Of a stretch of 64,000 bases of DNA, positions 18,214 to 26,790 are shown one piece after another. This DNA is from JAJPXC01 sp964510535 (GTDB taxonomy: Bacteria > Bacteroidota > Bacteroidia > Bacteroidales > Muribaculaceae). Each line of letters begins with the position of its first letter. The first letter of the stretch is position 1. The stretch covers positions 1-64,000 of the forward strand of contig CAZECG010000008.1 of assembly GCA_964510535.1 (NCBI GenBank), given 5' to 3'. Below the pieces are notes generated by a model. That model was not told the DNA's origin. It made no database searches and was given only the letters and a program-made list of their open reading frames with translations. Made by a program: the position numbers and the translations under genes.

Positions 18214-18963
18214 ATGCTACTTACTAACTCCATAGCCACGTTTGGCAGCTATTGCCTGTTTATGCGACGAGTTTTCTCGATACCCGACAAATTCAAAGTT
18301 TTTTTACGGCGCACAATCGCTGAGATAATTAAACTCGGTGTTGATTCAATTCCTCTCGTTATTATCATTTCGCTGTTTATCGGTGCTGTTATCGCAATTC
18401 AGATGCAGCTTAACATAACCTCGCCGTTGGTTCCTGCCTATTCGGTCGGTCTTGCTACCCGCGATATTGTCCTGCTTGAGTTCTCCAACTCAATTCTTTG
18501 TTTGATTCTCGCGGGTAAAGTTGGCTCCAACATCGCATCTGAGATTGGCACTATGAGAGTGACTGAACAGATTGACGCTCTCGAAATCATGGGTGTAAAC
18601 TCTGCAAATTTTCTTGTTCTCCCTAAAATTGTCGCATTTCTGTTCTTTATGCCCATTTTGGTGGTGTTTAGCATCTCAACGGCGCTTTTCGGTGGATATT
18701 TTGTAGCCCTTGTGACCGATATGATTACGGTGTCGCGCTACGTCTACGGTCTTCAAGCCCTGTTCCAAGAGTGGTATGTGTGGTACGGCATCATCAAATC
18801 TATTGCTTTTGCTTTCATCATTAGCTCGGTCGCATCATTCTTCGGTTACTACGTCAAGGGTGGGGCACTCGATGTCGGCAAGTCAAGCACTAACGCTGTC
18901 GTTTCGAGCAGCATTTTGATTCTATTCTTTGACATCTTGTTGACAAAACTGCTATTACAATGA
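18214..18963 (+). CDS. mlaE: ABC transporter permease, MlaE family
   Basis: Inner-membrane permease of an Mla-type lipid transporter that moves phospholipids between inner and outer membranes. The start is ATG 18214 (249 aa): the longer frame from TTG 18163 spans the promoter box, and the family begins close to this Met. It has five to six hydrophobic segments and the MlaE signature region around NSILCLILAGKVGSNIASEI and VTEQIDALEIMGVNS. It overlaps the ATP-binding subunit by 4 bases (ATGA), which implies translational coupling. No substrate-binding MlaD gene follows here; the partner may lie elsewhere. Confidence 0.92.
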   Translation: MLLTNSIATFGSYCLFMRRVFSIPDKFKVFLRRTIAEIIKLGVDSIPLVIIISLFIGAVIAIQMQLNITSPLVPAYSVGLATRDIVLLEFSNSILCLILAGKVGSNIASEIGTMRVTEQIDALEIMGVNSANFLVLPKIVAFLFFMPILVVFSISTALFGGYFVALVTDMITVSRYVYGLQALFQEWYVWYGIIKSIAFAFIISSVASFFGYYVKGGALDVGKSSTNAVVSSSILILFFDILLTKLLLQ

Positions 18964-19736
18964 TTGAGGTTAATAATATCACTAAATCGTTTGACGATAA
19001 AACGATTTTGCACGACATATCTGCAACGTTCCACACCGGAAAAACAAATCTTATTATCGGTCAAAGCGGCTCGGGTAAAACTGTGCTTATGAAGTCGCTC
19101 GTTGGACTTATCCGCCCCGAGCGAGGCCAGATTCTTTACGACGGTCGCGATTTGTTGAAGATGGATTCCTCGCAAGTCAAAGAGTTGCGCAAGGAGATTG
19201 GAATGCTTTTCCAAGGCTCGGCGCTATTCGACTCTGAAACGGTGCTTGGAAACGTTATGTTCCCACTGGTTATGTTCACCAAGATGTCTGAAGCTGAGAT
19301 GCGCGACCGAGCCCTTTTCTGTCTCGAACGTGTTAACCTCAAGGGTGCCGATAAAAAGTATCCCTCTGAGATTTCAGGAGGTATGCAGAAACGTGTGGCA
19401 ATCGCGCGAGCCATTGCTCTCAACCCCAAATATCTTTTCTGTGATGAGCCTAACTCCGGCCTCGACCCTAAGACGTCTATTGTCATTGACGAATTGCTTA
19501 GCGACATCACTCACGAATACAATATTACAACTATCATTAACACCCACGACATGAACTCGGTGCTTGGTATAGGTGAAAACATTATTTTCATCAACAAGGG
19601 ACACCGCGACTGGGTGGGTAATAAAGACCAAATTTTTGAAACCGACAACCAGGCGCTGTCTGACTTCGTTTTTGCTACCGACCTTTTCCAAAAAGTCAAA
19701 GACTACGTGGTTGACAATTCCCGTCGTCAACGATAA
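18960..19736 (+). CDS. mlaF: ABC transporter ATP-binding protein, MlaF family
   Basis: ATPase of the Mla-type lipid transporter, paired with the overlapping MlaE-type permease. In 258 residues it carries Walker A GQSGSGKT (34-41), the Q-loop in LFQGSALFDSETV, the signature ISGGMQKRVAIARA, Walker B YLFCDEPNSGLD and the switch His in INTHDMNSV. The GMQKR form of the signature is typical of the MlaF branch. It is followed by a strong shared terminator at 19783-19816. The complex is expected to maintain outer-membrane lipid asymmetry. Confidence 0.93.
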   Translation: MIEVNNITKSFDDKTILHDISATFHTGKTNLIIGQSGSGKTVLMKSLVGLIRPERGQILYDGRDLLKMDSSQVKELRKEIGMLFQGSALFDSETVLGNVMFPLVMFTKMSEAEMRDRALFCLERVNLKGADKKYPSEISGGMQKRVAIARAIALNPKYLFCDEPNSGLDPKTSIVIDELLSDITHEYNITTIINTHDMNSVLGIGENIIFINKGHRDWVGNKDQIFETDNQALSDFVFATDLFQKVKDYVVDNSRRQR

Positions 19737-19782
19737 AGAAACTCACTTCTTAACCATTAGTTTTTTACCGTATCCATAACGC

Positions 19783-19816
19783 AGAATGGGCTACCCGTGA
19801 TTGTGTAGCCCATTCT
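19783..19816. terminator. Bidirectional terminator between mlaF and the M16 peptidase gene
   Basis: A 12-bp perfect stem AGAATGGGCTAC / GTAGCCCATTCT with a 10-base loop, between two convergent genes. It is followed by TATC TTAAG on plus and TGCG on minus, so it works better for the plus-strand transcript. Confidence 0.75.
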
Positions 19817-19840
19817 TATCTTAAGTATGTTCGGTTCTGA

Positions 19841-22657
19841 TTATTCTGCTTTCGGGTCAAGTATCACAACTTGGTAGTTCCCTTGCGAAAGCAACTCTTT
19901 CATAAAGTTCATCACGTCGGCTGTTGTCAACGAGTTGACGGTTTCGATGTTGTTGTTAAACACGTCTACTCCATTGATCATAGTGCCGCTCATCGAACCA
20001 ATCCACGAGCTGTTAAGTTCTTTACCTTCGGTAAAGCTCTTGACCATATACTCTTTAACCTTGTTTAGCTCTTCCTCGGTGACATCTTTTGTCATATTGT
20101 TAAATTCTTTCTCGATGATGTCGAGCACCTTCTCTTTAAGCTCCGGTTTCATCGGGAAGCTCGATTGGATGGTGACAGGATATGCTCCGGTTCGTTTCAT
20201 ATAGCCTTGAGCACCGATTGAGTAAACTGCGCCCTCTTTCTCGCGGACAGTGTCGAGCAGTCGTTTAGTCAAGATTTGACCGGCTACACTTGATGCCACC
20301 CAATTCTTAGCGGTATAGGGGAGTTTGCCGGTGGCGAATATCGCTACCCACGTTTGAGGAGTTTCCATTGTGGCAGTCTCGGTGTGTAAGCCGCGGCCGG
20401 CCATGATTTCAAGCGATGTGTCGGGTTTCACATCTTTTACCGCTTTACTTGGGTCAGCGGGAAGCGATGCGATATACTGCTCTACAAGTGGTTTCAATGT
20501 CTCCGAGTCAAAGTTGCCTACAAAGAAGAATGTGTAGTCGGCAGCATTGTCCATTGCTTTATGTGCTATATCCAAAATTTCATCGCGCTTGGCGGCTTCG
20601 ATTACTTCAGCTGTGAACATCTGCGATTTTGGCGACTTGAAAAGTGCGTTCGTCATCGTTTTGCTGAAGATGAATTGAGGATTTGCGCTTTGATTCTTCA
20701 ATATGCCGCTATACATATTTTGGAATGCCTTAAATTCATCCTCTGTCAGCTGGATGTCGGTCATCGTCATATAGATAAGCTCCATCAGCGTTGGCAGGTC
20801 TTTGGGCGTTGTTGCACCGTTAAGATAGCGCGTATAGTCATCTAACGAGAAGCTCACCCAGGCTTGTTTGCCTTGCATATATTTCTGCAAGTCGCTGTGA
20901 GTGTAGTTGCCGAGGCCTTTTTGGCTCAATGCTACCGGCAAAGCTATAATACTATTGGCTTTATCGTCGGGCAGGGTTGAGATACCGCCTTTGGCTACGG
21001 CATCAAAGCGTATTTCGTCGTTCTTGAAATCGGTTTTCTTGACGATTACAGTGACTCCGTTTGAAAGTATCCAGCGCTCTGCACCCCACTGTTGATCTTG
21101 TTCCACTTTGACAATCTTGCCGGCTTTAGGCATATTGGGAATAAGCGGTTCGCTCTTTACGTCGTCTACGTATGCCTCTATCGTTTCAGCGTCAACAGCT
21201 TTGAATGCTTCAGCAAGCGAAACCTCGGTAGGTGTTACATAACCTTCCTTATCGGGGCTCATAGCGACTACTACGCGGTTGTTATCGGTAATAAGGTATT
21301 TGAATGCGCCGTTAATCGCCTCTAAAGTTATTTGATTTGCAAGCATCTGCATAATCTGGTATTTATCCTCGATTGATGGCATTGGCTCATTATCGATGAA
21401 GTTGCGCACGTAGGTGTTCACATAGCTGCGGCTCTGGGTAGTTGCACGGTTGTTATACTCTTTCTCGAGTTGAGAAATGTACTCGTTGCGTGCGCGGTCA
21501 TATTCGCCAAAAGTAAATCCTCCGCGTACGGCGCGAAGCACTTCGCGATAAACAGCTGTTAACGCTTCTGTCGGGTCATTCCCCTTGGGAAGTGCTGTTA
21601 CTTCAAACGCATCTTTAGTCTTGGAGAGGAAGAAGTTGCCATAATTGGCTGAGGCTTGTGCAAACGGCGCATCGGCTTTTGTTGAGAGTGCCGACAAGCG
21701 ACTGTTAAGCATATTTGAAATTATCTCGGTCATATAGCTCTGAGCAGCACCCGTTACTGTCGGTCGCAGTGAGTCAGGCAGCGCATCGGTCTTGAACATT
21801 ATCATACCGATAGGGAATTGCAGCTCTTTGTCTGAACCTATTGCATAGATGGTGCCGGGAGTGTCATCCACTGGGTAATAAATGCGCTCTTTTGCGTTGG
21901 CAGGCATTTCTATCGGTGAAAATATCTTTTTGATTTTGTTCTCAATGCTGTCCACGTTGATGTCGCCAACGACTACGATACCCTGTTGATCGGGGCGATA
22001 CCATGTCTCATAGTAGTCGCGCAACGCTTGATAGGGAAAGTTGTCTACAACTTCCATAGTTCCGATGGGCAGACGGTAGCCGTAGCGGTTGTTGGGGTAG
22101 ATAACCGGAAGCAATTTTTCGATGATACGCATCTGGCCTACGTTTGAACGTCTCCACTCCTGATGGATTACGCCGCGTTCTTTGTCAATCTCTACCGAGT
22201 CGAGAAGCAACCCATCGGCCCAGTCATGGAGCACGAGCAAGCATGAGTCCTGGACGCCTGTGCGAGCGGTCGGTACGTTAGAAATGTTATAGACCGTTTC
22301 ATCGACGCTTGTGTATGCGTTCAAGTTGTTGCCGAATTTCACGCCTACGGTTTCAAGCCAGCTGACTACTCCGTTGCCGGGGAAATTCTCGGTGCCGTTG
22401 AAGCACATATGTTCAAGGAAGTGGGCGAGACCGCGCTGATTGTCTTCCTCAAGTATAGATCCGACTTTTTGAGCAATGTAGAAATCCGCTTGCCCTTTCG
22501 GGGTTTCGTTGTGACGAATGTAGTAGGTTAGACCGTTCGGCAGTTTACCAACCCTCACATCTTTGTCGACCGGCATAGGCATCATCTGAGCCTGAATGGT
22601 CGACATCATACCTATTGCTGCGATAAATAGGAATAGGCGTTTGAAATCAATTCTCAT
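19841..22657 (-). CDS. Periplasmic M16 family zinc peptidase, two-repeat (PqqL-like)
   Basis: A 938-residue metallopeptidase of the pitrilysin family with a cleavable signal peptide (cut after about residue 23, TIQAQ). The first M16 repeat has the inverted zinc motif HFLEH (His79, Glu82, His83) followed by MCFNGTENFPGNGV. The expected downstream glutamate region lies in VHDWADGLLLDSVEIDKERGVIHQEWRR. Two or more further M16 domains fill the length, including the C-terminal repeat with LTKRLLDTVREKEGAVYSI. It probably degrades peptides in the periplasm. It is monocistronic; a possible -7 box lies 130 bases upstream. Confidence 0.92.
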   Translation of the reverse strand: MRIDFKRLFLFIAAIGMMSTIQAQMMPMPVDKDVRVGKLPNGLTYYIRHNETPKGQADFYIAQKVGSILEEDNQRGLAHFLEHMCFNGTENFPGNGVVSWLETVGVKFGNNLNAYTSVDETVYNISNVPTARTGVQDSCLLVLHDWADGLLLDSVEIDKERGVIHQEWRRSNVGQMRIIEKLLPVIYPNNRYGYRLPIGTMEVVDNFPYQALRDYYETWYRPDQQGIVVVGDINVDSIENKIKKIFSPIEMPANAKERIYYPVDDTPGTIYAIGSDKELQFPIGMIMFKTDALPDSLRPTVTGAAQSYMTEIISNMLNSRLSALSTKADAPFAQASANYGNFFLSKTKDAFEVTALPKGNDPTEALTAVYREVLRAVRGGFTFGEYDRARNEYISQLEKEYNNRATTQSRSYVNTYVRNFIDNEPMPSIEDKYQIMQMLANQITLEAINGAFKYLITDNNRVVVAMSPDKEGYVTPTEVSLAEAFKAVDAETIEAYVDDVKSEPLIPNMPKAGKIVKVEQDQQWGAERWILSNGVTVIVKKTDFKNDEIRFDAVAKGGISTLPDDKANSIIALPVALSQKGLGNYTHSDLQKYMQGKQAWVSFSLDDYTRYLNGATTPKDLPTLMELIYMTMTDIQLTEDEFKAFQNMYSGILKNQSANPQFIFSKTMTNALFKSPKSQMFTAEVIEAAKRDEILDIAHKAMDNAADYTFFFVGNFDSETLKPLVEQYIASLPADPSKAVKDVKPDTSLEIMAGRGLHTETATMETPQTWVAIFATGKLPYTAKNWVASSVAGQILTKRLLDTVREKEGAVYSIGAQGYMKRTGAYPVTIQSSFPMKPELKEKVLDIIEKEFNNMTKDVTEEELNKVKEYMVKSFTEGKELNSSWIGSMSGTMINGVDVFNNNIETVNSLTTADVMNFMKELLSQGNYQVVILDPKAE

Positions 22658-22782
22658 AATTAGTTCTTATGGTGTTATGTAATGAAATAGTTTGAAATGC
22701 TTAAGTGGTTTTGAAACAATTATAACTTAATGGTTAGACGCTGACATATGGCGATTAGTTACAACGGTATCATAAAATTTTC

Positions 22783-22790
22783 CAAATTTA
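22783..22790 (-). promoter_or_regulatory. Possible -7 box of the M16 peptidase gene
   Basis: TAAATTTG on the minus strand matches TAnnTTTG. No TTG is found at the expected distance, and the leader would be about 120 bases. This is weak support. Confidence 0.3.
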
Positions 22791-22979
22791 CGATTAAAAT
22801 GTCACTTTTAAAATGAAAACAGGTTTATAAATAATCCCGCATCAAATTCACGGAAACGTAGGCTCAAAGTGTAAATCCAATACCAGCTCAACACTCTTGT
22901 CGCTATGTCAACCTATGAGAAAGTTGCTGAACTTTTCGCGCAGAGGGGCTTTCCACAGGTGGTAATCATTCCATCATAA

Positions 22980-22993
22980 CAAATCGCGATTTG
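22980..22993. repeat. 14-base perfect palindrome
   Basis: CAAATCGCGATTTG has no spacer, so it is unlikely to be a terminator. It lies 34 bases past the stop of the CBM9-like gene and could be a protein-binding site. Function unknown. Confidence 0.35.
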
Positions 22994-23026
22994 CGTCCTT
23001 CAAGAATACGCATGATAAAAAAAGAT

Positions 23027-23686
23027 TTATTCGAGTATGATGTTTCCGAAGAAGTCTGGTTGATGGAAATCGGGGTGCGGGGTTTCAATTGGATTCCAAC
23101 TTAAAAAGTGGGGCTGAGTGCAGCCCGACGCGCATTTATAGAAGTTCCCTTTCATTTTTAATGGATTACCGTCATAGTTGATTCCGATAAGATTCAGAGG
23201 AATTGCGACAATCAGATTCCACGCAAATAATCCTTCAATCTCCTGAAACGGTCTGTTACCACAAGAAGCGAACCTTCTCACGCTATCCAGCTCATCATCT
23301 GTTAATCGGCGAGGATTTCTCCTCTCGATGCGGGTAGACGCATTTATCGCCCCAATGCAGTTAAACTCAAAATTCCAATAACGGCCGTCGTTCTTCGGCT
23401 CAATAAAAAACTCAACACACGAATCCTGACAAACGGGAGAATTGTTCTTATAATTTACGGCTCGGAGATAGTTGCATCTCACAAAAAAATCAATATAGAT
23501 GTAATTCTTTGAATGGGCGGTTGTAAACACCGTCAATGGATGATAGGGGTATTCATCAGGCCAATTTAGATATTCGATGGTGCGTCTGGTTCCCTTTTCC
23601 TCAAGAAGGTTTTCAACCGATTCGAGTGCTAAGTCATCGAGTTCGGGGATGAAAGGTACATTGATGGTCTTGATTGTCTTATCCAT
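23027..23686 (-). CDS. Carbohydrate-binding family 9-like (DOMON-type) protein
   Basis: A 219-residue single domain resembling family 9 carbohydrate-binding modules: the region with FTTAHSKNYIYIDFFVRCNY, then VCQDSCVEFFIEPKNDGRYWNFEFN and the terminal FLSWNPIETPHPDFHQPDFF, which is typical of the Bacteroidetes CBM9-like family. It has no signal peptide, so it would act in the cytoplasm unless exported by another route. No catalytic domain is attached. Its start overlaps the stop of the LysE-type exporter gene by 8 bases, indicating translational coupling. The ligand is unknown. Confidence 0.82.
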   Translation of the reverse strand: MDKTIKTINVPFIPELDDLALESVENLLEEKGTRRTIEYLNWPDEYPYHPLTVFTTAHSKNYIYIDFFVRCNYLRAVNYKNNSPVCQDSCVEFFIEPKNDGRYWNFEFNCIGAINASTRIERRNPRRLTDDELDSVRRFASCGNRPFQEIEGLFAWNLIVAIPLNLIGINYDGNPLKMKGNFYKCASGCTQPHFLSWNPIETPHPDFHQPDFFGNIILE

Positions 23687-24335
23687 TGTAGCTAAGTATA
23701 TAATTTTTAACCCCCATAAACAGTCCCACTGCAGCCATAGTCATCAACAAAAGTGCGATGATGCGGTTAATCAGCCACATTGATCTGACATTAAAATGGG
23801 CGCGTACTTTGTTGACAAAAAATGTTATGACATACCACCAAGCCAATGCACCGGCTATTATTGAAGCGTAGCCGGCAAAGTAATGGTAGTATTTGAATTC
23901 AGGTAACAGGAAATTGAATCGGGCGAACAATCCGATAATGAAAAACAAAATTAAGGGATTGGAAAAGGTGAAAAGGAAGCCCGTCACAAGGTCACTCAAA
24001 AAAGTGTTACTACTGTCATTCGCAGGTTTGAGACTCCGTGCCGGGTTCTTCTTGAACAAATATACGCCGAATCCGATTAACACGATGCTGCCAAGTATTT
24101 GCAATAAAATCTGATTACGGTTAATAAACCCTTCTATAAATGACAAGCCAAACCCCGTCAACAGACAATAGATGAAATCAGATAATGCCGCACCTATCCC
24201 CGTAAACAATCCGGCTGCGCGACCTTTGTTTAGTGTACGCTGAATGCACAACATACCTATAGGTCCCATAGGCGCTGATATGAGGATTCCGATAAGGAAC
24301 CCGCTCGTCATTATGTTGATAAAATGGTCTATCAT
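23679..24335 (-). CDS. LysE/RhtB family amino-acid exporter
   Basis: A 218-residue polytopic inner-membrane protein with about six hydrophobic segments. It opens with the family hallmark GFLIGILISAPMGPIGMLCI and then RTLNKGRAAGLFTGIGAALSD. LysE-family proteins export amino acids or related small molecules using the proton gradient. The substrate here cannot be predicted. It is first gene of a two-gene unit with the CBM9-like protein and has a very short leader (about 10 bases) from the promoter at 24350-24379. Confidence 0.88.
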   Translation of the reverse strand: MIDHFINIMTSGFLIGILISAPMGPIGMLCIQRTLNKGRAAGLFTGIGAALSDFIYCLLTGFGLSFIEGFINRNQILLQILGSIVLIGFGVYLFKKNPARSLKPANDSSNTFLSDLVTGFLFTFSNPLILFFIIGLFARFNFLLPEFKYYHYFAGYASIIAGALAWWYVITFFVNKVRAHFNVRSMWLINRIIALLLMTMAAVGLFMGVKNYILSYNG

Positions 24336-24349
24336 CGTTTAGTGAAATG

Positions 24350-24379
24350 CAAAGTTAACACAATGCTATTTCATTACAA
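24350..24379 (-). promoter_or_regulatory. Promoter of the lysE-CBM9 unit
   Basis: Minus strand TAACTTTG (24357-24350), exact TAnnTTTG, with TTG (24379-24377) 19 bases upstream. The predicted start is near 24344, so the leader before ATG 24335 is about 10 bases. Confidence 0.6.
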
Positions 24380-24411
24380 ACCAATTGAACGATAAATTGA
24401 GTTAAAACGTT

Positions 24412-24705
24412 CTATAAAATCAACCGTGCGAGAGAATCGTCATTTGCCCTTATGTATTCCTCAAATGCAATGATAAATGTATCGGCTACGGCGTTATAGT
24501 TGTGCTTTCTAAGCAATTGTTCACAACTTCTCGCTTCAAGCAAAAGGTACTGCATTTTCAGTGTATCATCGTGATTTTCAACCAACTCAGATGCTTTTTT
24601 TCGACCTAAATCTCTCGCCGATGATATGCGGTTGCGTTCATCGTTTGACGAACATGAAAGTGCCGCACAAATTAAAATAAGACCTATAGCAAAACGTATT
24701 TTCAT
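24412..24705 (-). CDS. Small lipoprotein of unknown function
   Basis: 97 residues starting MKIRFAIGLILICAALSC, a lipoprotein signal with a lipobox (LSC) and lipidated Cys18. The mature part is charged and helical (EARSCEQLLRKHNYNAVADTF). The frame extends 9 codons further up, but ATG 24705 overlaps the exonuclease stop in an ATGA coupling and begins the signal peptide properly. It is last in the porQ-cmk-ispH-exonuclease run. I do not recognise a family; it is a likely periplasm-facing membrane-anchored protein. Confidence 0.7.
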   Translation of the reverse strand: MKIRFAIGLILICAALSCSSNDERNRISSARDLGRKKASELVENHDDTLKMQYLLLEARSCEQLLRKHNYNAVADTFIIAFEEYIRANDDSLARLIL

Positions 24706-25205
24706 AACAATGACAGTGCAATTTTTGCACACGCTTCGGCATCGGCCAAAGCGTTGTGATGATTATTAAACGGTATACCTAAAAAAGCACATAATGCGGG
24801 AAGGGAAAACGATGAGCATAGTCCGCGTGGGATAGTGCGGCGCGCCTTTTGCAAAGTACACAGAAATTCATAGTCGGGATAATCCATTTGGTATACCTTG
24901 AATGCCGCTTTAATGCATCGTTCGTCAAAAGATTTGTTGTGAGCCACAAGCGGTCTGTCGCCAATCAATGCTGACAAATCAGCCCATACATGAGCGAAAC
25001 ATCTCGCACCGGATGTGTCTTTTGCTGAAATGCCATGAACATTGTTGGTGAAGTGGCTGACGTACCAATTCGGTTCAGGGGACACGAGTTCGTAGAATCT
25101 GTTAGTTATGCATCCGCCAGAGACTTGCACCGCTCCTATCGCACAAATGCTTGACGGCTCATAGTTAGCGGTCTCGACATCTATGGCAACAAAGTCATCC
25201 ATCAA
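24702..25205 (-). CDS. DnaQ-like 3'-5' exonuclease (DEDDh)
   Basis: A 167-residue exonuclease domain alone: motif I VAIDVETAN (Asp9, Glu11), the HGIS region, motif II LVAHNKSFDERCI, and motif III HHNALADAEA with the catalytic His and Asp. All DEDDh residues are present. Such stand-alone proteins in Bacteroidales may proofread or trim DNA or RNA; whether it partners DNA polymerase III (epsilon subunit) is uncertain. It overlaps ispH by 11 bases upstream and the small lipoprotein gene by 4 bases downstream, so it is embedded in the operon. Confidence 0.9.
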   Translation of the reverse strand: MMDDFVAIDVETANYEPSSICAIGAVQVSGGCITNRFYELVSPEPNWYVSHFTNNVHGISAKDTSGARCFAHVWADLSALIGDRPLVAHNKSFDERCIKAAFKVYQMDYPDYEFLCTLQKARRTIPRGLCSSFSLPALCAFLGIPFNNHHNALADAEACAKIALSLL

Positions 25206-26067
25206 TCGAATACAGATTAGATATCATATCTCTTACCTGCTCCATAAGCCAGCGGGGTGTGGACGTGGCTCCGCAGATGCCCACACTTTTTACGCCTGCA
25301 ATCCATGCTGGATTAATTTCTGATGCATTTGACACCAAATAAGTGTTTGGGTTAACATCATGGCATTGGGCAAATAGGATTTTGCCGTTACTGCTTTTCT
25401 TTCCGCTCACAAAGAGAATGAGTTCGTGGGATGCTGCGAAATCGCGCAACCCCGATACTCTATTCGCAACTTGGCGGCAAATGGTGTCATAACTGTTGAA
25501 AGAAGCCCCGGAGGCTAACCGGTGGCCTATTGATTCGATTATCAATCTGAATCCTTCAAGCGATTTAGTGGTTTGGGAATATAAAGCTATATCTTTTGAA
25601 AAATCTATTTTATTTAAATCTTCATGATTTTCAACCACGATGGCCTCTCCATTCGTCTGGCCAACCAGCCCGTTGACTTCGGCATGACCAATTTTGCCAT
25701 ATATTACGATTTGAGGGCGCGGCGACTGCGAGTCGAAAGTCTGCTTTATGCGACGTTGCAATTGCAACACCACCGGGCAGGTGGCATCGATAATCTTTAT
25801 ATTGTTGCGCCGAGCGAGTTCGTAGGTCGATGGCGGCTCGCCATGAGCTCTTAAAAGCACTTTTACGTCATGAAGCCGCTTCATATCGTCATGCGTGATT
25901 GTCACAAGTCCCTTGTTGCGGAGCCGCTGCACTTCATCACTGTTGTGCACTATATCACCGAGACAATAAAGTTTCCCTGATTTGGCTAATTCTTCTTCAG
26001 CTTTATGTATTGCGGTGACTACTCCGAAACAAAAACCTGAATTATGGTCAATCTCAATAGTCGGCAT
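25195..26067 (-). CDS. ispH: 4-hydroxy-3-methylbut-2-enyl diphosphate reductase
   Basis: Last step of the MEP isoprenoid pathway, forming IPP and DMAPP with a [4Fe-4S] cluster. The open frame extends to 26205 inside cmk, but the family starts at MPTIEIDHNSGFCFG, so ATG 26067 is chosen (290 aa), 7 bases after the cmk stop. Cluster cysteines C13, C97 and C197 line up with E. coli C12, C96 and C197. Substrate histidines lie in DIVHNS and GHAE, and the proton-donor Glu in GHAE (E130). It is cotranscribed with porQ and cmk, an arrangement also known from Porphyromonas. Confidence 0.96.
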   Translation of the reverse strand: MPTIEIDHNSGFCFGVVTAIHKAEEELAKSGKLYCLGDIVHNSDEVQRLRNKGLVTITHDDMKRLHDVKVLLRAHGEPPSTYELARRNNIKIIDATCPVVLQLQRRIKQTFDSQSPRPQIVIYGKIGHAEVNGLVGQTNGEAIVVENHEDLNKIDFSKDIALYSQTTKSLEGFRLIIESIGHRLASGASFNSYDTICRQVANRVSGLRDFAASHELILFVSGKKSSNGKILFAQCHDVNPNTYLVSNASEINPAWIAGVKSVGICGATSTPRWLMEQVRDMISNLYSIDG

Positions 26068-26074
26068 ACCGGTT

Positions 26075-26776
26075 TTAAAGAGATGAGACGACTTCATTAA
26101 ACCGGGAAAGCAACCACTCGTTCTGTTGCTGAAGCGACATTGCCGAGTTGTCGAGCGCAATAGCATCGTCAGCTCTACGAAGCGGGCTTTCCTTGCGTGT
26201 TTCATCGATATGGTCGCGGCTTACGACATTGTCAAGGACTTCTTCAAACGACACAGTTTCCCCTTTTTGGAGGAGCTCTTTGTATCTGCGTTCAGCTCTC
26301 GTGCGCGCTGGCGCGTCAACAAAAATTTTCAATTCAGCATCTGGAAACACCACGGTGCCTATGTCTCTGCCATCCATCACTATCCTTTTATCTTTGCCGA
26401 GAGCCTGCTGCATGGCGACCAATGCACGTCTGACTTGTGGTATAGCCGCCACAGGGGAGACATTTGAGGATACATTCATCTGCCTTATTTGCTTCTCGAC
26501 ATCTTCACCATTCAACAGCGTGTTTTGTCCTTCCTGACCAACAGCAAAATCTATTTTTATATCGGGCAACGCTGACACAAGTTTATCTATGTCAACAACA
26601 CCGCTAGCAGAAATCATACCATGTTTCATCGCATACAGGGTAACAGCGCGATACATCGCTCCCGAATCGATATATCGGTAACCGATGCTCTTGGCTAAAG
26701 CCCGAGCCATGGTGCTTTTACCCGATGAAGAATACCCGTCAATCGCTATTATTATGTTTGGGGTCGTTGATGCCAT
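26075..26776 (-). CDS. cmk: Cytidylate kinase
   Basis: Phosphorylates CMP and dCMP with ATP. The 233-residue protein has the P-loop GYSSSGKSTMA near the N terminus, RYIDSGAMYRAVTLYA, the CMP-binding insert, and the LID-type RAERRYKELL and VVSRDHIDETRKESPLRRADDAI signatures, all typical of Cmk. It starts 14 bases after the porQ stop and ends 7 bases before ispH. In Bacteroidales the porQ-cmk-ispH order is conserved. Confidence 0.96.
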   Translation of the reverse strand: MASTTPNIIIAIDGYSSSGKSTMARALAKSIGYRYIDSGAMYRAVTLYAMKHGMISASGVVDIDKLVSALPDIKIDFAVGQEGQNTLLNGEDVEKQIRQMNVSSNVSPVAAIPQVRRALVAMQQALGKDKRIVMDGRDIGTVVFPDAELKIFVDAPARTRAERRYKELLQKGETVSFEEVLDNVVSRDHIDETRKESPLRRADDAIALDNSAMSLQQQNEWLLSRFNEVVSSL

Positions 26777-26790
26777 ATTATTAGCCCTAA

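Larger units (their letters stand above)
22658..23026. other. 369-base intergenic region without a convincing gene
   Basis: The region lies upstream of the M16 gene and downstream of the CBM9-like gene. The M16-proximal half is AT-rich and holds a possible -7 box at 22783-22790. The distal half has higher GC and one ATG frame of 24 codons (22905-22979, beginning MSTYEKVAELF), too short to support as a gene. A 14-base perfect palindrome sits at 22980-22993. I see no tRNA, transposase remnant or convincing terminator. Confidence 0.5.

Noticed and set aside
22905..22979. 24-codon frame starting MSTYEKVAELF in the 22.7-23.0 kb gap
   Set aside because: Too short, no promoter box or homologue recognised; listed only as part of the gap.
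26068..26205. 46-residue N-terminal extension of IspH
   Set aside because: It lies within cmk in another frame; the conserved start is at 26067.
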